Translations under genes and position numbers: made by a program
DNA from: Amoebophrya sp. A120
Lineage: Eukaryota > Sar > Dinophyceae > Syndiniales > Amoebophryaceae
DNA length: 64,000 nucleotides
Direction of reading: 5' to 3'
NCBI GenBank assembly: GCA_905178155.1
Contig: CAJINV010000004.1
Coordinates: forward strand, 6,135,923-6,199,922
In this document: positions 22,787-36,000 of the stretch, piece after piece
Layout: each line of letters starts with the position of its first letter
How positions within the stretch are numbered: position 1 is the stretch's first letter
The notes under the pieces: generated by a model
Database searches by the model: none
Told to the model about the DNA's origin: nothing
What the model saw: only the letters and a program-made list of their open reading frames with translations

Positions 22787-25700
22787 TGTCTGTGGAAGTC
22801 ACAATCAACAGTCTAGTTATTGCAGCCGCACCACCTTGCTGGCCGGGCTGTTATTTCTTTTTTTTTTCTGTTGCAGTCAGATGAGGGCTCGCAGGTGCTC
22901 GCCCATAGGGCAGTTGATTTTCGAAGAAAAATGCAAGAAAAAGGACGAGAGAATGGCTCTCGCTAGCTGTGAACGCTAATTCTACTTCTTGTTCTTTCAA
23001 TCTTCTAAATGGAAAAAATACGAATATGCGCGAACAGATTCCTTGGAACAACTTCTACCCGAAAGAACATAGCGGCCTGTAGAGTGGAGTGATTAAACAT
23101 TCGCCATAGCGTACGACAAATGGTATAGGGTCCAGAAAGGGCAAAGGTGAAGGTCTGAAAAACAATATAAGTACTGCCGGACGTATGGCCATTCTATCTG
23201 CATCTTTTCAAAGTAGATAAAAAAATTTCAGGGTCCGCGCATTTCGATATCAAAGCAGGCAAGCCTGTTTAGGCGTGAGCCCTAGCCAACGCCTGCGCTA
23301 TTTTTCCAATTCTTCAAACAGCTAGTTAAGGAGGCGGCCTCATTCTAACATTCCCGATGGCCTGGGCCACGGATTCGGGATCGGGTGGTAGGCTAACCCG
23401 CAACCCCGAGCACCGGCAGAAAACTGCACAGGCTCCACGCAGCGAATAAGGTTGCGGGAAACGAAGGAGGCGACTAGCTAATCAGCCGGACCAGAGCGAT
23501 TCTTTCGGAGTCCGCAGCACACTCTTGGCGTGCGGCGTCAGGATTTCGAGCAAAACAGCTACGCGGCCGCGATGCCATTCCTCTAGGCGGGCGTCAGTAA
23601 ACGAGCGACATAGGCAGCGCGGTGCTGCCTGGTCTGGGCCCACTGCTCATGCTTTGGCGCTTACCTGATTCGGCCTGCCGGAAAATCTAAAACGCCACGC
23701 AGGGCGATCAGGCCGCCTCGCGCTTGCATACTTCTGGGCAGCGGCTCCCCAACATCCCCAGGCCACTGCTGCCGGGGCTGCCTGAGTCACCATATTCATG
23801 CGGCACATTTCTCAACGGGCCAAAGGCTTCGCAGGCGGGGCAGTCGCTGCCACGCCGCAGCTTGGTTTGTGCCAAGGACCCAGCCATAGCGGAATCACTG
23901 AAAATAATCATCCTGCGCCGCATCCTGAAAACCCTCGCAAAAAGCCCAGCGCTGGCGCACGCCTTGGGTGGCCCGCTATCAAAGGTGCTACAACCTTCGC
24001 AGACGATATCGCACTCCGCCGGGCAGGTTGCGTTCTGAGGGGGCGGACAGGCTATTGCCGGCGCGCTGCGCCACAGAGCTAAACTCGCGGCGCCATTTTT
24101 CTAGAAGTCCCGTCCCCGGGTCTCCGGGAGTTCTGTAGATTCTGCGAAGAAAGGCCCTCCCCGAGACCCCTGAAAGGGGTTTTTTCCGGAACCCTCGTAG
24201 CAGTGGGGGAAGCTTCCAAAACTAGTGTTTTTGGCTACCCCTCCCGGAGGGTCCTCAGCAAGGGTCCCGCAGAGGAGAAAGCTTCCAGCTTCGGAAGCCC
24301 TCGGCGAATGTTGCCACCGGGGCCCAAGGCATCCCGGCCTGCTTACGGGCGAAGTTCGCATAGGCCCCAGGACCTATCAGCGCTAGAGGTAGGCAGGAGA
24401 AGGTGTAGGCCGCTGGGGCCTGCCCCTGGTATACAGCTTTGCCAGCGCGCCCGCCCCCTCCAGTTCGTTTTGGCTCCACCACAGCAAATACGGCCATGGC
24501 CTTGAAAGCCTTCACCACCAAACCCAACCAAGGCAATGCGTACCGATGGGGCTGCCGCGCCCAGGCTTCCCCGAGAGGGGCTGTGCCGCATGTGGTCGCG
24601 CTACTGAAGCGTGGCCCGCTTGGATTGGCGCCCATCACTCACGCAAGCGCATGAGGGCGCTCCGGAGAAGCAGAAAAGCTGCAAAGGTAGGAAAACGGCA
24701 AAGACTGGGGGTGAAGGCGGGGGCGCTGATGTTCCCAGCGACGTTGGGGTGGCGGAGTGAACAAAACAGCCTCGCAACTTGGCCGCCCACACTTCCTCTG
24801 TCGAGGGAGCTGCGCGGGGAGTGTCGAGCGAAAATTGTAGAGCCGCCGCGGATGTGACCCAGAGCCAGGTCTTCGACTTCTTCTGCCCCATCGACGAGTC
24901 GGGGGTGCCACCTGCAACTCCGCCGCACATGGGGAGGGCAGGAAGTTGTTGGAAGCCGCTCGGCTTCTCTTGGGGGACATGATTATCTCCGAAGTCAGGC
25001 GGTCTTCGCCAAAGACTCAAAAATGACCCGGGTCCGTGCGCGGGATAGTCCTCGCTGCGGCGACATGGCCGCCTTCTTAACTAGATATCTTGATACGCAT
25101 TGCCCAAATGCATTTCATGCACGACAGAGGCACATCACAAAAGTAAAGCAGCGCAATGCCTATGCCCGGAGACCCTGAAAATTTTTTATCCACTTTGAAA
25201 AGATGCAGATAGAATGGCCATAGGACGGCAAGCACTTCAACACGAACAGGGAACATCAACATACAAGATGAAAGCAAAGCCACCGATAGGCCTCCCTCCG
25301 GACTCGCTTCCGCTGGTAATAGACAGCACAAGCGCAGGGCGTGGCCCGCTTGCCTTGGCCACGCGTAATCAACTTCACGAAGAGGGGCGGCTGGCGCGCG
25401 CAAGCATAATTGCTCGGCGGCCGGTGGACCCTGCGCCGGGCCGGCCGGGGGGCCGGCGGGCGCGGGCGATCGAAGGCCCGGCGGCCGGCGCCCTTCGCGG
25501 GCCATGCACTTTGTTAAGCTGCTGCACCCACGCGCCAAAGATCTGGCCCGCCTTTTTTGCCCCTGCGCCGTGTAATCCAAAGCCGTCTGCCTCAACAAAA
25601 GCCGCCCCCCGCTGCCCGGCGCTGGCCAAATACCGCGCCCGACCCCCACTCCCCGCCCTGCCAGCGAATGCCTGCGCCCCGCGGGCCGGCAGGCTGCGGG

Positions 25701-27061
25701 GAATCGAAGCCCGCAGTGCCTCGAGTGGGATGCATGGCGTTGCCCAATCAAACAGAAAGGCCCGGGCCGGCGGGCCGGCTGCAAGGAAGCAAATGCGAGG
25801 GCGGCGGCCTTTCACGGCTGCCCCCAATTCCCCCTCCACTAGAGTCGCGCCCGCGTCCATGGCAAGCAACCAACTAACGCGGCCACTCAGAGAGGACATC
25901 CCAACAACCCGCTCCGCTCTCCCGCCGCAACTCGACTCCCAAGCTTTCGCCTGGGCCTGTATGTGTTCGAGTTGACTCCGGAGCCCGCGCAATGGCTCCA
26001 CATGCATAATTTTGCGACGCACCGCCTCGAGGTGGTTCTCTTTCTATGCCGACCCTCCGGCACGCTTCGCGAGTCATGTCCCCCAGGATTGTGCCCAAAG
26101 GGAACGGGCTGCGTCGCATCTGATCACGTGAGGCGCCGACATGCCGCGCAGCTGCCAAATGCCGACGCCTCTGATGGGGCAACCGCCCCAAATGCTCGCG
26201 CCGATGTCCCTGCGCATACCAACGCAACCGGGAAGCGATCGGGCGCAAACTCACACGCGCCACGGCAACCAGAACCACCGACGGCCAGGCAGAAGCAAAA
26301 AAAACAAAATGGCGGGCGGCCTCGATCCCCAAACAAGCGCGCGCACCAAGTGGCCACACCAGGGCGCCCCTGGGCCAACTTACGCACCCGGGGCGCCGCA
26401 GCTTCCTGCCCGCTCGCTGGCTAGAACTTCGCCGCGGCCCCGACTGTGCTCGCCGGATGCAAAGCACCCGGCTGCCGGGCCGAAGAACCGCCCGCGCCAA
26501 AGCGAGGCCCTGCGACGAGCGCTGCGCAGCGAGCTATTGGAGGCGCGCGGCCTTCTCAAGACCTTCGGCGCGAAGGGGCGGGGCCCCGGGCGATTCGCAG
26601 AACGCCCGGGCCTGTTGCTGCGATCGGCCCTGAGCGCTAACCTTCAAGCGAGCCACGGCGCCGGGCCGCCCTTCTCAAGACGCTGCGCGCCCCGGACTGC
26701 GCCGGCGCGGCCCGCTTTGTCTGCTACGACTGAAGAACGCCGGCGCGCAATTTTTGAGAGGCGCCCAGTATACAGAAATTGAAGATTTCCAACTCCGAGA
26801 TGGGCGACATAGGTGAACACAACATTGGCGAAGCTTCGGCTGTTGTAGTTGACTGATTCCAATTTATATTGCACACGCCGCAGCAACAGGCGGCAATAGG
26901 TCGAACTAGTCTCGCTCTTTTTCTCAAAGTAGATTAGCCCTGAGCAGACTCATTCTGAATTCAATTCATTTGTGTCTATGTCCATTTCCTCGAGCAGTGT
27001 AGAAGAAAGCAGATGAGGTGGAGCGCTCTGCTTCTACTGGCTTGCTCTTCCAGCAGTATGT
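22787..27061. other. Long non-genic stretch with GC-rich islands (about 23170-26780)
   Basis: Contains a 2.07 kb block bounded by inverted repeats and, beyond it, a second very GC-rich stretch (about 25300-26750). Open frames exist in every frame on both strands and overlap, with no domain content. No RNA gene was recognised. AT-rich DNA resumes near 26780 before the 3' end of the HIRA-type gene. Confidence 0.5.
23170..25240. mobile_element. Candidate element bounded by about 65-bp inverted repeats
   Basis: The left end (23170-23234, containing TATGGCCATTCTATCTGCAT and CTTTTCAAAGTAGATAAAAA) recurs in reverse complement at 25171-25240, with only a few mismatches over about 65 bp. The 1.9 kb interior is GC-rich and has no convincing open frame for a transposase. 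A non-autonomous DNA transposon is the simplest reading; no clear target-site duplication was found. Confidence 0.55.
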
Positions 27062-30000
27062 TCAGGAGCGCCTGGCCTTTTTCTTGGCCTTCCCACAACT
27101 TCCCGGCGTCTCCTTCTGACTCCCACCGGGACCATGATCGTCCGGTCCCTGTTGTACTACTTGCTCTTCTTTTTCGGTCTTCGTCGTGCTGTCAGCTTCT
27201 TTCTTCTCTGCTCTCACCACAGCTCCGACTGCCGTTGTACCAGGCCGCGGCCCCGTCACGGGCTTCTGTGAGGTAGAGGGTGCTGAAACTACGGCTCCTG
27301 CAGCAGACTCCTTGTTCGACTCGCTCTCGCTGACCAAGTTCACCACTTCTTCTGCGCCGTTCCCGTTCTCCTGCGCCGATTTTTCGCTGTCGCTGATCAA
27401 CTCGATAACCTCTTTCTTGCTAGTTGTGTTTTCAACGCGCTTTGTTTCTTCTTCGCTAGTACGCGGATCGTGACTCCGAATGCTGTTCCGGCGGGACTTC
27501 TCAGTTTTCACAACCACAGGGTCTTCATAATCTGGCTTTACAAAAGGCAGCGGCGGGGCAGCAGATGCTTTCCCTTTCTCTGTGTTCTTACGATGGTCTT
27601 CTAGAGTAGTGCCACCTCGTCCACCCGGTAGAAGTACGATGTCCGGATCTGGTGCCTTTATTTCTCCTTCTCGTGGAACTTCCACCCTTTCAATTCCCAA
27701 ATCAACCAGACGAAGAAACGAGCTCCGCAGCCACCTAGCCGTCTGGTCGCATACGATATCAGAAACCGCCGGCTTGCGCTTGGTAGAAGAAACAGGCCGA
27801 GAACATAAATCGATGAAATTTCTGTCCCTGCTCGCGACTTTCGCCCAAGTCCCCAGCCGCACCTGCTCCGCGTGAAGAATCAGGAGCCTTTCTTCCAGAC
27901 TTACGGGAAGATTCTTGGTGGGCTCGTTCTCAACGTTTCGAGGATGTTCTCGTGCTTCATTCCGGTTTCGTGCTAGTGATACAATTTTATCCGATAATCC
28001 TTGCGGTAAAACAAACCCACTTTCTGAGCCGTGGCGCGTGATGAGGTCGAAAATCTTGCTGGCCTTGGTGTCGCGTGATTTTGGGCACGGGATCTTCGTT
28101 TCCGAGGTGAGAAGTGGTTGCTTTAGGTGTGATGTCCTCGTAGTTGATAGGCCTTTTCCACGATGAACGTCACTATCACGACGGGAGGACGAGCGGATGA
28201 AATATGGCAGAAAAAACCGATCCATCACGAGTCCGCAACTCTCACCCTTCCCCGCACACCGCAACGTCGCCATGGCCCTCGCCAACGGTGCTATTCGGAC
28301 GAGGTCTCTCGTGTAAGAGGCCACGAGAAAGCGCCGGGTTAACTCCTGCGTCGCGGCAAAGGTGCGGTCTTCCAGGGAAAGGAAAGCATTTCGCGCGAAA
28401 AACCGGGTGCTCCGTATTGTCAAAAGGGACGAACTTTCGTTGTACAACGTCTTGACAGAAGTAGGGCGCATTATAGTAGTACAACCAACTTTCGCTGCCA
28501 TTCCGAACAAGCCCAGCCCGTATTTCTCATCCACAGCACTCGCCGCGTTTGCAACCGGAAGACCCGAAAACCCCACCTCCGCACGCGCCTTGAACACCTC
28601 AAACCCCGGTGGATCCGCGAATACTAGCTGGTGTTCCTGTACCGGTGAGGCCCGAATCCAAGAATCCACCTTTGGGTTGCAAAACCAGACCTCGGCGTGG
28701 GTCGTTTGCTCAAAAGGAAGATCATCGGCCTGGTCTTGATCTTCGCTAGAGGTTGTATTGTGATTGGGAGCTGTCGTGAGTTTGATCGCGGTTATCAAAC
28801 CAGAGGGTGCGACCACCACCTTGTTGGGCGTTACCGGAAGTGGCGGCGTAATCTTTTCAAGGCTGAAGGAAGAGGAGTTCAACAACACGAGGCGGCCAGG
28901 TCGGGGGTTGGCTTCTGATGCATTAGATCCCGCTGCTGGGCCACATGCTGCTACCTGGAGGACCTGGTCGCAAGTAGTAAATTGAAAAGAAAATCGAAAC
29001 AGATTTCATTGAGATCTGCATCTTCTGCGTCTCGTAGCTACATTCGTACTTTTCTAGCCTTATTCCGAAATACTCCGCTTGCACTGTGCGACGACCACAA
29101 AACAAAACACTTACCTCCGGGCATGCCGACGCGAGTACGTAGGGTGCACTTTTGGTTAAATTTGCGGACTCCACGGGCACGGGGAGTACCACGCTGGGCA
29201 CAATCGTCAAGCCGTGTTCGAAGTAGGAGAGAAACCGCCCCTCCTGCACCACAAGCGTGTTCAACGGGCCGTCCTGCTGTTTCGCGGTCACGTTTTCTAG
29301 CCACACCTGCACGACGTTTCGCCCCGGAATCTCCATAAACTCCTCTCCAACTGGTTTTTCGGCCGCAATGCCAAAAGTGGAACTGGGTAGAAAACTTCTT
29401 CTAGATCTAGTCGCCCACGATTCAGTTTCAGATTTTATTTCCCTCCACGGTTTCATCTCCCCTGTTTTCGTCTCGTCTGTAGCCTCCACGTCATGCGCAT
29501 CAACGACCCGGTCGCAGATCATGGAGCTCTTGCTCCTGATAAAGTTTCTCGCGTTTCTGCCGTTATTTTCTAGCGCTTCTAATCTGTGAATTTCTTCCAT
29601 GAGAGGGAGAGACAGTGACCCAAATCTGCCCCATTCTCTTAATTGGATTTGATGTCCTGCTACGTCGGTATTTGATGTCGCTTTCATCAGTTCGTCAACC
29701 CCGCTCGCCAGGTCCGCTGCTATTTCAGCACGGTAAGCTTGAAGGTTTGGTCTTTCCGCACGACAATCGACATTGAGGTCCACATCGTCTTGTTCCTGGC
29801 CTTCTTCAAGAAGATCATCAAAATGATCTAGATTTTCCAAGCAAAAGTACTCCAATGTCTGCAGCAGTCGGACCCCGTCCTCAATTGTCACGGCAGCGCG
29901 TTCTTGGCTCGAAAGCTGATGCGGATCATCTACTTCCTCAAGCAAATGCTCTGCGATTGGGCTCACTTTAGCAACCGCGAGGTCGAGAAGCTGATCCGGT

Positions 30001-33000
30001 AGGTGCGTTACCTGGTTCAAATCAGCTCTTCCACAGTTGTATGCCGCGGTTCTTCGGTCACCGTCATGATTTGTTTTCTTTCCGCCGTTCGAATCGATTC
30101 GCCGTGCTGGATCGAGAAGATTTTCCGAACCACAGTCGGTGAAAGACGCGACATCGTAGTCAATCTCCAATCCGGTTGGCCCTACGAGAGTGATTGGGCG
30201 GATATAGTCGAGCTTTTTTCTGATAGAAGTTGTACTAGGACAAATTGAATCCGCTACCGCTTCGTCCTCCTGTCCGCACGAGCTACTCCTGAACGTCGAC
30301 GGAAATAATTTCCGACACGTCTGCTGGAACATTTCGTCCTGGAGATCTTCCGCAGTTTTTGATGTAATTGTTTTCTTACTTGATGGTCTTTTCGTAGCAA
30401 TCATACCCTGCTCTGCTGCGCCCAGCCGCGCGTCAACACTTTCGTGCGATGCGGCCTCTCCACCAGATCCAGATCCAGGTCCCAGGGTTGATAATAAGAG
30501 GCCTATCAACTCCTGTGTGTCATCTTCTGCTTCAAACGACCCGAAGGCCGCCGCAAGTTCTTCAAAAACAGTGGACAAAAGCTCAACGTTTGTTGAACAC
30601 GAGCGCATCGAGGTTATTTCAGCGGTCTGATCCTCCACATCCTCGTTGTGTCTTTGTAATGCTGCATCGTGAAGATGTTCTTGTCCTTGTGTACGAAGTA
30701 GTAGTCCCTGCAACGCTTCGTCCAAGGAGAAAACCAAGGAATTTCCGGCGTGGAGGTGTTGGTCTACCTCTGCAGATGTTAACACCTTCTCCTCATCCTC
30801 GTTTTTGTATGGGTTGTTTTGCTTTTGACAAAGTCTGTTCATTATGCCAGGACAGACTTCATCGCCGGCGCCATGGTGAACGCAGAACTCCCTGGGGTCA
30901 AACGTCGTCGAATCCTCGGTTGTTTTATCAACGAGGATCTTCTCGTCATCTACTTCAGTGAAGGCCGCAGCTGCTGTTGAAGTTCTTGAAATTCTTCCCG
31001 CATAACCAATGGCAGCTGTTGACCTACCTCCAAAAATCGCTTCCACTTCCTCCGGTGCCTCCATTGCCACCACATCCGACAACGTTCTGCTCCGCGCCAA
31101 GGAATCCAGGATTTCCCCTTCCGTGAGCTGTTGCTTTCGCAAATTCCGGACTACTTTCTCGATGTTGTTATTCTCGAACAAGTCTCCTGCAGCTGCTCGG
31201 TGGTCTTGGTTTTTCTCGTGGTCCAAACAGGACACATCAGCTCCGGTGGCTTTGAAATCATCACAATGATCCCGCACATTTTCACTGTCGCCTGCTCGTA
31301 AAACTGCATTTGTTCCTTTTGCACCATTCATCACATCCCAAGCTATCCTTTCCCTTGCCTTCTTTTCGAAAAATTCCACGTTCATCCTGCTCGCCCTGTC
31401 CAGCCAGGGACAACTGCTTCGGATGAAGAAAAAGCCCCCCGTGTTCGTGCACAAAAGCAGCGTCTGGCCGTCGCGGGGGAGCACTATGTCGAAAACAATC
31501 CCCGCCTCGCGCGGTAGCGCGTCGTCGAACACCATGAGTGGCTGCCGCGCAGAGGAAGACCAGATGGTCACGGTATTCTCCTATCAAATGTAAAAATGTC
31601 TGGGTCTGGAAGCTTGCCAGGTTTGTGATGCATATTTTGGAAGGCTCGTGATGTCTGTGATGCATGCTCTAGCATGAGAGATTTTTCGAGGCCTTTGTGA
31701 TGCCTCTATCGCATGAGAAACGCCCTCTCCACGTAGCACAAACTGGAGTCCTTTATTTGCTGGTCACGCAATCATGCTCGTACAGAGACAGCATTACAAG
31801 TTTATATCTTCCAGAACCAGACGCAGACAGTTTTACATTTGATATTTCCGGGCTGGTCACCATCGCGAACAAGGAGACGGGGTCGAAGTTCTTGTGTTCA
31901 TCTTCGACTGCTGGTTGAGTCAAATTTGTCGCCGTGTCGTGTGCTCTCTGCTGCACGATTTGTTTATTTCCCAGCGTCCAGTGCGGAAAAATAGGCGAAC
32001 AAGATGAAGAAGCATGATTCTTACCTAGTAATGTCCGTGATAGTTCCTCTCTCGTCGTACCATCTGCCTGCTTGTTGTTCGGCCCCCGACTGGTAGTATC
32101 ATCACCTTCCCTCCCCTCCAGCAACGTCGGTGGATACAACAACTCGGGATTTTTCGTGCTGTCGACGCCTCTTGAACAAGATGTGTTTGCCAACATCAAT
32201 TCTCGTCGAAGTTCCGCCGCGCTACTACTAGCACAGCCAACACGACCTTCTACATGATCCCCTTCGACGTCCTTCAATCGCCGGCACAGCGGCCCGTGCG
32301 CGATCAACGACACCCGATCCGAAGGCACGCTCAGCATTGTCAACGGCTGCTGCCAGTCGTCCCGGCCGTATATTGGTGCGACGTATTTGACGCGATTGTA
32401 GTTGCTTCTGCCGACATTGTGTTGTTGATCGTCGGATGAATTTTGATCGTACTCACCGTCTGAAAATGATTTATCGTCTTCACCATTTGCATTTATTTCT
32501 CGTTCTCCAAGAAGACTACCACCAGCAAACCGCTTCTCCTGGTAGGGTAGTAAACAGCTGCAACCCAGGGGGTCCCAGGTCGGGCGCGCGGACAGAATGA
32601 TCTTCGACCGGTTTTTATCCTGTGCAAAAGTATCGCACTCGTATAATTGCAGTCACGCATTACAAATCTTTTTCTTCAGGAAAATCCGCATTACAAATTG
32701 CATTTCTCATGCTGAGGAAATTTGTAATGCATTTACAAAAATACGATACTTTTGCAGTTCATAGTTTTCCTCAGACATCTCGGCCCAGGCGTGGACCACG
32801 TCCGGCTTTAGCGTCCACACACTAGATTATTATAGTGAAAAATACCCAGACCCACAAAGTTTGTGATGCGGAGTTTCCAAATGAAAACTTTTTGTCATGC
32901 ATGAAAGGAGTATGAATCTTTCTGATGCAGAGTCTCCTAGGCGTATATCGCATCGCTTGCATGACAAGCGCCGCTCTTGCGGGGATGATCTCGCGATTGG

Positions 33001-36000
33001 AAATCTGTGATGCTGATAGATGCACGAGGGTGAATGTTTCATTTGGAGAGGTTTGCAACAGAAATGCTCCCAAGTTCGGCGGTGGAGGCATTTTTCATTC
33101 TGATATCGATGTTTTCGTTTTCCTAACCTTCTGTGTTCCTCCGGGTCCTCCGGAACTAGACGACGTTTTCACCACGATTTTGCGCTCCCACACAAAGGGT
33201 ATGCATTGCAAAAGCATCGTACTAGTATAAATCGCAACACAAATCTTTTCAGAAGGAAAATTGGAGTGTGTAATGCTGATTTGGCTAAGAAACAAGATTT
33301 TTCATGCATGATTGCAATTAGTACGAACACGCTACTTTTGCAGAGCATAAAGGGTATCAAATTTCCGTTCGCGGTGGCGTGCATGGCAACGACCTGCTCT
33401 CCCCACGGGTCGATTTGCGCTCCCACCCACCGGTGCATCGTGTCGTTTAGCAATTTCTTGCAGGATATGCATTGCAAATATGTCTGGGTCTGGAAGATTG
33501 GAAGACTTGTCATGCACGTTTTGCATGATCCATGACGGCTGTGATGTATGCCCTAGCATCACAGATTTTCTGAGTGCTTCTTGATGCCTATCCTCCATGA
33601 GAAATGCCCTCTCCACGTGGCAAAAACTGGACTCCTATTGCCTGTCATGATGATGATGTTGGCAGTGCGCCCTTAGAATCCAAAAATAGCATTACAAGTT
33701 GCATCCTTCCAGACCCAGACATTTTTGCATTTGATACAGGAGCTGATCGATTGCTGGAGCTGATGAAGTGTTTCGTCATGGTGTAGCTTATTTTCCTGCA
33801 TTTTTGTTGTTGCAAGAGACGACTTGGAAGATTTCAATTTATTTCCAGTTGCTCTCCTGCTGTTTTGCAGTAAAACTAGGCGCATCTTCCTTCTCCTGGC
33901 TCTTTCCTCCAGCTCTTCGACCCTTCCCTGCACCAATTTGTGAAATTTCGCATCTGACACCGTCCACTTTTGCAGCCGCTGTCCGTTCGACGTGTCCACC
34001 AGGTGGACGTGCCCGCAGTCCGTGGCGATCACCATCTCCTTTGGGTTGGCCTTGCACCAGGATAAATCGGTCACCTCACACTCCACCGCCATCCCGCTGA
34101 CCATCGCCTCCGCGGAGAAACGGTACGTGCGGACCCGCTTCCAACTAATGTTGAAGTGCCTGAAGGCGGCAAGGGACCGGAAACAGGTCTGCAGAAACGC
34201 ACTGCTCTTCGGATCCACTTTTGCGGGCAGGACCGACGTGTTCGCGGTCGGCTCCCAGAGCATCACGTTGCCGTCGGCGCCGCCGGAGGCCAGCATCCGG
34301 GTCCTGGGATGCCACCGCACAACATTCACCGCTTCGTAGTGGTCGGTCAGAGACGCGACGGCCGAAGCCTCAAATTTCCTATCTTTATTGTCCCATTCCA
34401 AGTGCCAGATTTTCACCGTCTTGTCCGCGCCTGCCGTGGCGAGTAATTCCAAAAGCTGGTCGGTTGAAGACGTCAAATCCATGCACAGAATCTGTTTTCC
34501 GTCCTCGTGCGTAACTTCCCCCAGCGCGCCCGCACAGACGCTGTGGGATGATGTGGCGAACATGGTATTGTGGTCGTGAGGATCTCTTATTTGCTGGTCG
34601 TGTGCTAGGTCTGAGTTGTTACCCAATGCATCGCCAGACGCGGCGGTGCTCGCTTTCTGCAGTCTTTTCTGCTCCAGCTTGTGCAGGTCTCGCCAGGTGA
34701 ACCGCTTTTTCTTTTTTTTCTTCTTCAACCTTTTCTCGCGGCGGCCTTCAGTAGATTTGCGCGTCGCTGTTATTTTTTGGCTTCTTGTTGCATGAGAAGA
34801 GTTGTTGTAGTTCCCTTTAGATTTATTCTTGTTCCCAGCGGCACTCGCCCTTCGATTCTTACACCTCTGAGCCTCAGTTTGCAGCTTCAAAACCTCTGCC
34901 TCCTCATCCTCTTCTTCGCCCTCGTAAATGGTGGCGAGCGAAGGCTTCCGCGACGCCCGGACACGCCAGCCCGGAGGTGCTCCTACTGGCGTGGTATAGT
35001 AGCCATTGCCATCCTCATCTTCATCCCTGCTGCTGTTCACCTCCGGGCCAAAGCCGGGTGGCGAGGAATCTGAGGTTGTTTTCTGATCTTCTTGATGTTC
35101 TTGTTGACCATGATCTTCTGCTTCACTTTTACTCTTTGCCGATGATGATGCTGTTGATGCTCCTGCTGTGACAGAACTTCTAGGTGATGCTGCTTTATTA
35201 TTCCCTGCTTCCTGTTTCTGCCGTTTCGGTAAGGGAGCTCCTGCGATGTTGATCTCGTCCTTATCTTCCTCGTCACTAACAGGCGGCTCTGACGATGAAG
35301 ACGAAGATGAGTTAAAACGATCTGACGAAGGGGCTGACCTTCTTCTTTTCCTGGCAAGACCTCGAGAAGAACAAGTTCTGTCAGGAACATCATCGTCGTC
35401 TTCTTCCTCGCACGAGCTGAATTCCGCCAGATCCTCAGACCCTTCGCTGCTGTTTATGCATTGCAAAAGCATCGTACTAGTTTACATCGCATCACAAATT
35501 TTCCCGAGAACAAAAATGCAGTTTGTCATGCTGGACAAGGTAGAAAACTAGATTTGTAATGCATGCCTGCCATTACTACGGGTACGATACTTTTGCACAG
35601 GATACTGTTCCCCTCCGAACTATCGTCGTCGTCCATCCGCATGCGGGGGTCGAAATGGAGTGCGCGAAAGTCCCGGTGGTCGACCAGGTCGTCCAGCAGC
35701 AGCTGCGCAAGCCGCTTGTGCTTCAGCAGCCTCACGTTTGCCTGGGACACCGGGTTATCAAATGTAAAAGTGTCTGGGTCTGGAAGAATGCAAGGCTTGT
35801 CATGCTTGTCTAGCATGACCCATGATGCTTGTAATGCATGACCCAGCATCACAGATTTTTGGAAGGCTTCCTGATGCCATTTCCGCATGACAAGTGCCAT
35901 CCTCGCGGAGCACAAATGTGGCTCCTCTTGCTGGTCATGCAATACAGATTTTTTTAGCATCCAAAGTTAGCATCACAAGTTCCGACCTTCCAGACCCAGA

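Noticed and set aside
23724-26782. Open frames up to 253 codons in the third GC island
   Set aside because: Overlapping frames on both strands without recognisable protein features.
33737-35449. CAF-1 p60 (CHAF1B) as identity of the WD40 gene
   Set aside because: The propeller is similar, but the downstream exons carry a HIRA-type C-terminal domain that CAF-1 p60 lacks.
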